Of a stretch of 64,000 nucleotides of DNA, positions 41,701 through 51,239 are shown piece after piece (the first letter of the stretch is position 1; each line of letters starts with the position of its first letter). Below the pieces are notes generated by a model. The model had not been told where the DNA came from. It saw only the letters and a program-made list of their open reading frames with translations, and made no database searches. The position numbers and the translations under genes were made by a program. The stretch comes from Ochotona curzoniae. Its lineage: Eukaryota > Chordata > Mammalia > Lagomorpha > Ochotonidae. The stretch lies in NCBI RefSeq assembly GCF_017591425.1, contig NW_024466459.1:1736001-1800000 (forward strand). The letters are read 5' to 3'.

Positions 41701-41961
41701 GATGTGAGGATACAATGCAGTATGCATTTCTGTTTCCAGACAAAGATGGACTTACAATGAAACTGTTTACTCTATCTTGACAATAGGATTCTGGACTCTC
41801 TGCCTTTGTCCATGCCCGCAATGATGGACATATGACTGAGTATGAAGAACTATATGCTAGTAATGAAATAAAGTAACTAGGTGGCGGGGGGAAAGTATTA
41901 GGGAGGAGATAAGGGAATATGGAACTATATCATAAAATGATAGCAAAAATAGTAAAATGTA

Positions 41962-42232
41962 AAAAAATGACCTGACCAGTGAGGAGGATGAAGCAGATAA
42001 GGACGACTTGGGCACCGCCACCATGAACCTCAGTTCTAATGCAGCTCTGTCCTGAAACACCAACGTGGAAGACATCCTCCATGCCCGAAGACTGGAGCGA
42101 GACTCGCTTCGGGATGAGTCGCAAAGGAAGAAGGAGCAGGACAAGCTGCAGAGGGAGAGGGACCGACTGGCCAAGCAGGAGCGCAAGCAGAAAGAGAAGA
42201 AAAGGACACAGCGAGGAGAGCGAAAGCGATAA
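41962..42232 (+). pseudogene. CCDC43 processed pseudogene, 3' half
   Basis: The frame DLTSEEDEADKDDLGTATMN, a stop after AALS, then [40 protein letters not shown] and [18 protein letters not shown] with a terminal TAA at 42230-42232 matches the CCDC43 C terminus. About 25 codons expected between this and the 5' half are absent at the LINE-1 junction. Confidence 0.9.
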
Positions 42233-43155
42233 CCTTGGCCCGCTCTGGGCTTCCCACCGTGAACTTGACCAGAGGGAGAAGTGGTTGTACATACAGGGAC
42301 TCGAGAAAAACTGAGGACGCCGTCAAATGGCTTTGCAAGGCACTTCTCCCTTTGTGGACACGATGGAAAGGACATTCAGACTCACCTCCCATTCCAGTTC
42401 ACCAACCACTTGAAAAAGTTGCGGGCTGGCATGAACATCAGGAAGTGATTTTGCTGAGCAGCTGGGGCTGGCATGGCAGGCAGGAAGGATGGGACCCACA
42501 GGCAACAGACGTGAGAGAGCTACAGTCAGCACACAGGCCTGCGTCTACTCCATGACCCAGGTGACCAGAAGTAAGATCTAAGACCACTTGCCCCATCCTA
42601 TGGCTGTGGGTCTGATTAATCTTGATGAGTGGCCCTCAAGTCCCACCTAGGTGGTCTGCAACACACCTCGGCAGGGTGTGTGCACGTATGGACGCATGCT
42701 ATGGAAGCCCCAGGTCTGAGGCTTCTCTGTGGCTTTAGAACGGCTTCAAGGTCCAGAGGCTCCCATTTACCCCTGAAACCAGAGCCACTCTCACAAAGGG
42801 CACTTGAAAACACAGTGAACCAGCAGAATGCCATAAACACACAACAGCTTCTGAAACAGCAGCACCACCGTGAGAAAAGATGCCATGCTGCTTCGGGGGC
42901 ATGCTGACACAGAAGGGGCTCCCCGCTGCTTCTGAAGGCCCACCCCGGGGGCCGCCCCCCTCCATTCTGGCCTCACACAGATCGCTGGCAATCGGGGACC
43001 TTGGGGAGGACTCTGTGCCATTCCCTGCTGGATACTCCCTCCAGGGGTCAGGGCATTTTTGCCATTGTGGACTTCCTCATCCACAAGAAAAAATCAGTAA
43101 AAACCCATATTTTACTACTACATGTGTTGAAATAAGAATATACAGATGTTATATT
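42233..43155 (+). pseudogene. Probable CCDC43 3' UTR part of the retrocopy
   Basis: The sequence continues directly from the pseudogene stop without a recognisable repeat up to the A/T-rich stretch near 43085-43165. It probably derives from the parent 3' UTR. I could not confirm the end; there is no clean poly(A) or TSD. Confidence 0.45.
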
Positions 43156-43354
43156 TCCAACTTTTTTTAATCAAACCCTTTCATGGGCCCTGCCTGGTGG
43201 TTTGTCTCTGAGACAGCCATGCAACAGCCCAATGGGCCAGTGGTTGTACTCTGTCTTCTGTCCTCGTGGTCTTGGACACTGGCCCCAGAGGAGGCAGAAG
43301 AGGTCCACCATGTTCTAGACACCGAGGCAAAAACAGGTATGTATGCCATGTTCT

Positions 43355-44019
43355 TCTTCTTCTTTTTTTTTTTTAAGATTTATTTATTTTGGGGCCTGGC
43401 AATGTGGCCTACCGGCTAAAGTCCTTGCCTTGAACGCCCCGGGATCCCATATGGGAGCTGGTTCTAATCCCAGCAGCTCCACTTCCCATCCAGATCCCTG
43501 CTTGTGGCCTGGGAAAGCAGTCTAGGATGGCCCAAAGCTTTGGGACCCTGCACACATGCGGGAGAACCGGAAGAAGTTCCTGGATCCTGCCTTCGGATCG
43601 GCACAGCATCAGCTGTTGCGGTCACTTGGGGAGTGAATCATCGGACAGAAGATCTTCCTCTCTGTCTCTCCTCCTCTATATGTATATCTGACTTTCCAAT
43701 ATATAAAGATTTATTTATTATTTGTTGGAAAGTCAGATATACAGAGAGGAGGAGAGACAGAGTACGATGATTCACACTCCAAGTGACTACAACAACCATT
43801 GCTGTGCCAAACTGAAGCCAGGAGCCAGAAACTTCCTTCCAGGTCTCCCACGTGGATGCAGGGTCCCAAGGCTTTTTGGACCATCCTTGACTGCTTTCCC
43901 AGGCCACAAGCAGGGAGCTGGATGGGAAATGGGGTTGCTAGGATTAGAACCAGCGCCTATATGGGATCCTGGTGTGTTCAAGGAGAGCACTTTAGCCGCT
44001 AGGCCACTGTGCTGGGCCC
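43355..44019 (-). mobile_element. CSINE, reverse, split by a second CSINE, 14 bp TSD
   Basis: The outer element is marked by GTATGCCATGTTCT (43341-43354) and GTGTGCCATGTTCT (44020-44033). Its T/A-rich end is at 43355-43390, and its body resumes at about 43706 (GATTTATTTATTATTTGTTG) and ends at GTGCTGGGCC. Confidence 0.93.
43391..43705 (+). mobile_element. CSINE nested in the reverse CSINE
   Basis: Head GGGGCCTGGCAATGTGGCCT, tail CTGACTTTCCAATATAT. The TSD AAGATTTATTTATT is at 43375-43388 and 43706-43719. The result is a near-perfect inverted repeat of about 300 bp with almost no spacer. Confidence 0.93.
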
Positions 44020-44649
44020 GTGTGCCATGTTCTGTTCTTGAAACACAAAAGCACACACCATTAAAGAGGTAAGCTGGACTCAATCGGAATTCAGATCCAG
44101 GTATTGCCAACAACATCACAGGGAAGTGAAAGGAATTTCACATAATGAGACAAAATATTTAGAAGTCATGTATCTGATAAGAGTCCAGAATCCAGAATTC
44201 GTACAGAACTTGCACAACTCAACAGAAAAAACTTGGGGAAAACAATTTGGACAGACACTTCCCCCAAAATAAGCAAATGGCTATTATGCACAGGAAAAAA
44301 TAGCTCATCGTTAGTCATTAGGGCAATGCAAATCAAAACCACTCTCACACACTGCACTGTATCCACTGGGATGGCTATACCCAACGGACAGAGAAGGCAC
44401 AACAGTGAGGAGGTAGAAAAACTAAAAAGGTTTTACACTGCTGGTGGCTGTGCAATGGTGCAACTGCTTTGGAAAATAGTCTGGAGGCTTCTCAGCAAGT
44501 TAATAATAGAGCTGCCCTTTGACCCAGGGGGCAATTCCACTCTCAGACCTCCACATGAAGGAAAACAAAAAATGCCTATGGATCACCTTGCATGTAAGTG
44601 TTTTAGCAGGATTTACAGCAGCCAGAGAAGGGGCAACTCAATTGTCTTT
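44020..44649. other. LINE-1-like and unassigned sequence
   Basis: The stretch around 44240-44560 resembles a LINE-1 ORF2/3' region: 'AATTTGGACAGACACTTC', 'AATGGCTATTATGCACAGG', 'GCAATGCAAATCAAAACCAC', 'TTTTACACTGCTGGTGGCTG' and 'GAGCTGCCCTTTGACCCAGG' are typical of old mammalian LINE-1 ends. It is not placed with the 38-42 kb LINE-1. Confidence 0.65.
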
Positions 44650-45300
44650 CAGCCAGCGTGGGCATTTCATGTAGTGGTTAAGATGCTGCTTGAGATGCCT
44701 ACATCCCTTTTAAAGTGCCTTGGTTTGAGTTCCAGCCCAATCCTTATTTATTTAATTTTTCCTTTATTGGAAAGGCAGATTTGCAGAGAGAAGAAAGGGA
44801 GAGATGGAGAGATCCGCTAACCACTGGTTCACCCCCTAAATGGCTGCCACAGCAGGAACTGAGCCAATCTGAAGCCAGGAGCCAGGAGCTTCTTCTGGGT
44901 CTCCCACATGACTGCAAGGTCCCAAGGTTTGGACCACCCTTTACTGTTTCCCCAGACCACAAGCAGGGAGCTGGAATGGAAGTAGAGCAGCCAGGATAGA
45001 AACTGGCGCCCATTTGGGATCCTGGCACGTGCAAGGATTTAGCCACTGAGCCGTTGCTCCGCACCCTCCAGCTCTATTCTTGATTCCAGTTTCCTGCTAA
45101 TGCTCACCCTGAGAGGCAGCAGGTGGTGGCATAAATACTTGAGTCCCTGCCCCCTACGTGAGTGACCAGGGCTGAGTTCCTGGCTTCTGGATTTGGCCCA
45201 GCATGACCCTAACTATTGCAGACACTATGGAAGTAAATCAGTAGAAAAAAGATCTGTTTCTGCCTCTCAAATAAGTTAAATAAATACATAACAATTTTAA
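44650..45300 (+). mobile_element. Old forward SINE split by a reverse CSINE
   Basis: The forward head (GTGGGCATTTCATGTAGTGG to GAGTTCCAGCCC) at 44650-44745 resumes at about 45066 ('GATTCCAGTTTCCTGCTAATG') and ends in a TTAAATAAATAC tail. The insertion between is described separately. Confidence 0.75.
44746..45062 (-). mobile_element. CSINE, reverse, nested
   Basis: TTATTTATTTAATTTTTCC, GGAAAGGCAGATTTGCAG, ACCACAAGCAGGGAGCTGG and GATTTAGCCACTGAGCCG. Confidence 0.85.
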
Positions 45301-45364
45301 GGAAAAATGTCTACCAGTTGATGAAAGGGTAATAACATGTGATACATCTGTACAACAGAAGCTC

Positions 45365-45515
45365 ATCTCTTCTGGGAGACCAGAAGCAGCTCCTGGCTTC
45401 AGATCAGCTCAGCTCCAGCCACTACAGCCACTTGAGAAGTGAACCAGCAGATGGAAAATCTTTCTGTATCCACTTCTCTCTGTAAATCTGCCTTAAAATA
45501 ATTTTTTAAAATCTG
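45365..45515 (+). mobile_element. SINE 3' fragment
   Basis: 'GGGAGACCAGAAGCAGCTCC', 'GAAGTGAACCAGCAGATGG' and an AT-rich tail. Confidence 0.65.
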
Positions 45516-47340
45516 TGTATAGTTTTTCAAAAGTGAATTTTTCAGGAACTCTTTGAAGACCCCTTGCAAGTCTCTTCCCTTAGCCTGCCTGCCCTGTGAG
45601 GGCAGGAGGGTTTGATGGGTTCAGGACTGTGTCCCTGTGGTTTACACACACCAGGACCAGGCAGACCATTGACAAACACCTGTTGAATGAGCGAATGAGC
45701 AGAAACACGAGCTGCCATCCTGTACAGCGGCATGGCATTGTGTGGGCCACACCTGCTCTGGAAGGCTGACCTCAGCTGAGCAGGGTTGAGTGAGCCCCTG
45801 GCCTCAGGAGACTGGAGTCAGCCATGAAGGGAGGGAGGGCCTGATGCTGGTGGAGATAACGCCTGCCAGGAGAGGTGGGAATGGACATGTGCTGGAACTA
45901 GCTGACCAGGCCACAGCCCACAGCTGGTGCAGAGTGGTTCTCCCAGTGGTCAGAAGTGAGCAGGCCAGATCAAGGCTCCCCAGAGAGGAACACATAAAAG
46001 CACTTGCCTCCCAATGACAATTGAGTGTCAATTAAACAACAAGTAACAATTTTTTTTTAAAATATGCCCTACATATTGCCTAGGCCATATTACTCAATTG
46101 CTTGCTTGATGTTCCTTTGCAACTCAAATGGGTCTGGGCATCCCCTATGTCACAAGACAGTCAGTCAAGGAAGCAGCCTGCTGCAGGAGAGCCCCATGCA
46201 AATACCAGGTCTTTCAGGAGCTGCAGCAAGCAGCTTCCAATTTTTCCTATTTCAAGTAGAAGAAGACAGTGACCAGGGTTACTTAATGATCTGGTTACTT
46301 AAGATCTGAGGAAGCCAAACCGCCCTGCTGTGAACCAGGTCCAGGAAACAGTAGGTCAGGGTTCCCTGGGGTAGTTGGCAGGGACAAAACAGCAAGACTG
46401 GCCAGATGGCATCTCTCATACCTGGACCCCAGGGGGAGAGGAGCCAATGCCTGCCCTGCAGGGTGCTGCTCTGGAGCCCCATCTATTAACACAGCATTGC
46501 CCACAGAGCCCAGGTTCCAGCTGTGAGTAAACAGAGCTGGGCTCCCACTGGAAGACAGACAGGGAAGTACCTGTGCTTGGCTGCCTTGTCAGGGTGTGGC
46601 TGCCTGGCATCAAAGCTTTCTGCAGGGAACAGTGACAGCCGTCTATGGGGCAACACTTTTAGCCATCTTTCTGACAACTGACTCAGTCCTCTGACTTAGC
46701 CTTCCAAGTGTTGAGTCACCCAGGCAAATTTTGTTTACTTTGAACTTTTAGACAGAGAGACAGAGAAGAGGGTGGAAGTGGGGAGAGAGAAATGAATGTC
46801 CTTCTGACATGTTCACACGGCTGTGGCTGGTGTTTTAGGGTGGGGCACCCCAGCAGATGCTTGCCCCTGACCCGCATCCAAGCAACACATCCCCTCACTT
46901 TCTGTCCTGTAGCCCTCACGGCTCCCTGGGGATGTGCTGGAAGCTTGACACAATCCAGAAGCCCTGGCACGCCACCACATCAGGGGCTGCCGTCATCTCC
47001 ACCAACACAGCCATGACAACCAGAGCCACAGTCACATCAACACCACCACCAGGACATTCTTGTTCTCTGCTTTCCACCCAGGACACAGGGAGCCTTGCTA
47101 AAATAGGAAGAAACCCAAATGGGCTTATCCTAATTTCACAAAGAAAATTTACCTTGCCAGGAACAACGCTTGGGGGAAAGATAAACGGTCATGGTTTGTC
47201 TAGAGCTTGGCCCAGTGGATTTCAGATACAGTGACTGCACTTTCAAGCACACGGTGTTTCTAGCTTTTCCTTGGCTTCTGATCCACAAGTTTGTTTTCAA
47301 TTTGACCATTAAGCAAATGCAAAGTGTCTTCAAAAGTAAG
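45516..47340. other. Intergenic, largely unique
   Basis: Apart from a reverse SINE trace near 46727-46850 (GACAGAGAGACAGAGAAG) I recognise no repeats, exons or RNA genes. Confidence 0.6.

Positions 47341-47342
<2 letters not shown>

Positions 47343-47387
<45 letters not shown>
47343..47387. repeat. (CA)n microsatellite
   Basis: About 22 uninterrupted CA units. Confidence 0.98.
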
Positions 47388-47390
<3 letters not shown>

Positions 47391-47417
47391 TAACTCTCCT
47401 TTCTGTTAAAAAAAAAA

Positions 47418-47600
47418 AGGTGGAAGCCTTTCCAACAAAAATAAATCTTAAAAAAGGGGGGTGGGGAGACAGCATGTTGGTTCAACTGGCTAATCCTCCA
47501 CCTCCAAGTGTTTGCATCCCATATGGATGATATAGATGCCACTTCTATCACCACTTTCCATCAGCTCCCCATTTGTGTCCTGAGAAGGGAGAGCTACTAA
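47418..47600 (+). mobile_element. SINE pieces
   Basis: CCTTTCCAACAAAAATAAAT is a SINE 3' tail. It is followed by a second SINE head, 'AGCATGTTGGTTCAACTGGC', 'GCATCCCATATGGATG'. Fragmentary. Confidence 0.55.
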
Positions 47601-49144
47601 GAAGGGAAGTGTTTATTAAACCAACACCGTGGGGTCAGAGCCCCGTTTCTGTGATCCCCAGGGCTGAACACAGAGAAAACTGGAGACAGTTGTCAAAGTA
47701 GTCACTACTGCAAAGGTGATGGCTTCTGCTGTTGTGGGCTGGGGTCACATGTCCAGCTGATACTAAGAAGGGCCATGATAATATCCATGGTATTCACAAA
47801 CGGCCACCCAGACACTGTAACAAAATTGAAGCAATGTTCCCGTATAAGAAACCTGGGCAGATCTACTAGACTACTCACAGAGTGGCAGGGACCAATAAGA
47901 CAACAACCAAAGCAAAACACAGCTTCAGGGTTCACTCTCCATCCTTAGGTGGCAGAACCCACTGGGGCTAGAGGAACGACCAAGGCCAAGACATTCCTTG
48001 GGAAACAAGAGTCCTTCTGGGGCTGAGGGAAGCTGCTCTATTCTAGAGATTTGAAGAATTCATTTCCACTTGGCTGTGTTGTGGTTTCGGGGACAAAACA
48101 AGATCTCTGGCTTTCTGAAGCAGGATCTTCTACTGCCTTAAGTGCCCAGCACAGGCCACACACTTGTATCCTGATTTGCACAAATTCACCCGAGGGAGGA
48201 AACTACATCAGAGGTAGGGAAGAAGTAGACCTGAGTTCTCAGGGGAGTCTCCCATGCCCTCCACTCCATATCCTCCTCCATCTACAGATCAAGATATCAA
48301 TTTATGAGTCTCAGTCCATGCAAGCACTCCTTGGCACACATACCCATGTGTTCAAGGCAAAGCAGGAGAGGTGAAAACTCCTGGATATTCACAGAAGAAA
48401 GAATGAATGGACGTAAGTGGCCAATGCGTAAGGCCACTTTGCTCTTTCAACGACACATTTCACACAGCACAGTATCATCAGTTTGTGCTTAGGGGCAGAG
48501 GGATCAATCCTATGTTCCACCTGATTGTCCAACTGTGGAAGAAGCAAAGTGGCCCTGGAGCAGGTGCAGTCATGTCTTTGTTCATATAAGCCAGTCTTTG
48601 CATCATCCCAGCTGTCATCACACAGATTCTTCCTCACAAAGCCAAAGTGAGATTCAGGCTAATAAAATTCTAGAGGGCCAGGGACAATGTTAAACATCAT
48701 GTTTCAATTGATCAGACAAGCATCAAGAAAAATTATGAAAGACTTTCAGATGGGCCCAAAGATTTCTGGGTGTCTCCAACAAAAGCTAAGCATGGTCCAT
48801 GAATGCCTTTCAGCTGATCCCACCCCATGGGTGTTTGCCTTTTACAACTCCCCATGTTGTAGGATTCTGGAATGATCCAGATCTAGCAGAATGCAGATTG
48901 TGCCTAGCAGAGACGATGTGGTCAATGACACCCAATGCTGATCAATTTTACTACCAAGTAAATTCATTCAGCAGCTTTGATGGCATTCATCTATTGATCA
49001 TTCTATTTATTTATTCATATGGGCCTCCTCTTATTCTTCTTTGAAACAGAGGGTCTATTGGGTCCCTCATTAATTGATAAATTAAACATTTCACGTGTGC
49101 TCATTTTATAAATGAACACAGAATGTTATGATATTTTTCCCTAA
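47601..49144. other. Intergenic, largely unique
   Basis: No gene, RNA or clear repeat recognised. AT-rich toward 49.0 kb. Confidence 0.55.
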
Positions 49145-49470
49145 AAATATTATGATGGCACAGCAGGTTAAACCATCACTTGCATTGCCTGCATCCCATA
49201 TCAGGGTGCCTGACTTGAGTCCCAGATACTCTGTGCTTGCAAGCCAGCTCCCTGCTAACGTGCCGGGAAGGCAACAGATGGTCCACGCACTTGGGTCCCT
49301 GCCATACACGTGGGAGACCCAGATGCAGTTCCTGGCTCCTGGATTTGGTCTGGCCCAGCCCTGTTGTGTGACAATTTGGGGAGTGGGACCAGTAGATGGA
49401 ATATCTTCCTCTTTTTCTCTGTCACTCAACCTTTCAAAGAAATATGTCTTTAAAAAAAATATATATATAT
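49145..49470 (+). mobile_element. C-type SINE
   Basis: 'GATGGCACAGCAGGTTAAAC', 'GAGTCCCAGATACTC', 'GGGGAGTGGGACCAGTAGAT' and a tail ending in a TA run. Confidence 0.75.
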
Positions 49471-49704
49471 ATATAATGCAACATTCCACCGTGGAGCTTT
49501 CACTTCAACAATTAGTACACACTGAGTGCTTAGAGTGCTTTTGAGTTTTTGAGTCAGATGTTACCATTATCCACTGACCCAGGCACTCACAGCCCATGGA
49601 ACAGATACAGCTCGTTGGAATACTGGCTGCCTGATTCTATCCCTGAACTCTGTATTCTCTGCAGGGGAGCCTTCTGAAGACAGTCCTAAGACTTCTTAAA
49701 AAGC

Positions 49705-50020
49705 CTGATAAATGGTTTTATGGCTAAATCCTCACACTGCAGATGTCGGAATCCCTTGTGGGTGCTGGCTTATGTCCTGGCTGCTCTGCTTCCAATCCAG
49801 CTCTCTAGTTGTGGCCTGGAAAAGAAGTAGAGGATGGTTCAAAGCCTTGGGACCCTGTGCCTGTGTGGGAGACACAGAAGAAGCTTGAGGCTCCTGGCTT
49901 CAGATTGGCTCAGCTCTGATAACTGTAGCCACTTGGGGAATGAGCCAAGGGATGGAGGAGCTTTCTCTCTGTCTTTCCTTCTCTCTGTAAATCTGCCTTT
50001 CTAATAAAAAGGGTGATAAT
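49705..50020 (+). mobile_element. C-type SINE
   Basis: 'GGTTTTATGGCTAAATCCTC', 'GTTGTGGCCTGGAAAAG', 'GGGAGACACAGAAGAAGC' and 'CTGCCTTTCTAATAAAAAG'. Confidence 0.75.
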
Positions 50021-50734
50021 AGAAAAATATCTGGGCTAGAACAAGGACGGAAGGGGTCAAATTCTCAAAGGGCTGAAGTACACCAAATATGAAATATGAA
50101 TGCAGCAAGGTTATTGTAGGATGTAATCCTTCATGCCACTCCATACAACTGTCTCCACACTTCCTGCTTCTCTACAGCTTCATTACCTGATTAAACAAAA
50201 TTAAAATAGATACATACAAATAAAAAAGACAGCCAAGTTGGGGTAGGAAAATATGCACAGGAAACAGTATTTCTAGACAGCAATGAGACCCATGTGATTT
50301 AGGACCCAGGCGGGGGCCTGTGTAAACACCACTGACATGGGGGAATGTGGGGACACATCTGGGCTTGCAGATAGAGTCCTCCCATCTGACAAGGGCCTGC
50401 TTTAATTCTGAATAATCTCAAAACCAACCAGTGACCAGGGAAGCAAAAGTTCAGATCCACACAAAACCCTGATTTGTAATTCCTGCTTTCCTAAAACACA
50501 CACACACACTCACACACCACACTGTCGATCAGTCCAAACATCTGGCAGCTAAGAAACAAGCACTACATCCATCACGCTCTATTGCTCAGCACTGAAAAGT
50601 AACAAACTGAAGACGCCTGAGATGGGTGGATATCCAGGGAGTTAGACTGAGTGCCAGGCTAGTCTCTCCTAGTATCATCCCATTTACATAACATTTTTGA
50701 AATAACAGGAACTTCCAGTGTGGAACAGATGACA

Positions 50735-51015
50735 AATTGAGCATCCCTAGGTCCTCAAATCTGAAATGCTCTCAAGTCTAAAACTTTTTGTACATGATGC
50801 CACAAGTGGAAAATTCCACACCACAAAACTTGGCTTCACGCACAAAACCATTCAAAACATTGTCCAAAATTACCTCTAGGGCATATACAGTATGCATGAA
50901 ATAGACATGCATTTTACATTTAAACTTGGGTCCTAGCTCCAAGATATTTTATGGTAAACAGGCAAATATTCCAGTCAAATCGGAAGCACTGTGGTCCCAA
51001 GCATTTCGGATGAGA
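50735..51015 (+). mobile_element. Tigger-like (Tc1/mariner) DNA transposon remnant
   Basis: 'AAATTGAGCATCCCTAGGTC', 'AAATCTGAAATGCTC', 'ATGATGCCACAAGTGGAAAA' and 'GGTCCCAAGCATTTCGGATG' are hallmark segments of the mammalian MER44/Tigger group. Non-autonomous and old. The family name is from memory and approximate. Confidence 0.7.
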
Positions 51016-51142
51016 GATGCCCTAGCTGGATGGGATCCCCAAGGCGGCTGGGAGCAGGGAGGGATGGGACTGCAGCGGCAAGAGGGTGAGTGTCTTGACT
51101 ATGGTGTTGGTACACAATTCTAGACAGCTGGTGAAGCTTGTG

Positions 51143-51169
51143 TACACACACACACACACACACACACAA
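51143..51169. repeat. (CA)n microsatellite
   Basis: About 13 CA units. Confidence 0.95.
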
Positions 51170-51239
51170 GCACCTGTGCAACTGAGTCTGAGGTCTGGGG
51201 ATTACATCTGAATCAAGGCAGTGGGATTACCCTGTAGTT

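Larger units (their letters stand above)
38389..41961 (+). mobile_element. LINE-1 inserted in the CCDC43 retrocopy, itself SINE-bearing
   Basis: It begins at AGAATCAAGATGGTGGAAT, resembling the YY1-type 5' start of LINE-1 (compare 22635), and continues through a GC-rich 5' UTR. An ORF1-like frame runs from 39502 and resumes beyond a SINE at 40253-40636. A scrap of the ORF2 endonuclease start (LxETHFK near 41265-41285) is followed at once by the 3' UTR and an A-rich end at 41954-41960. Nearly all of ORF2 is missing, so it cannot move itself. Confidence 0.85.

Noticed and set aside
51143..51169. CRISPR-like or other functional array in CA and other simple repeats
   Set aside because: These are ordinary dinucleotide microsatellites with no spacers.
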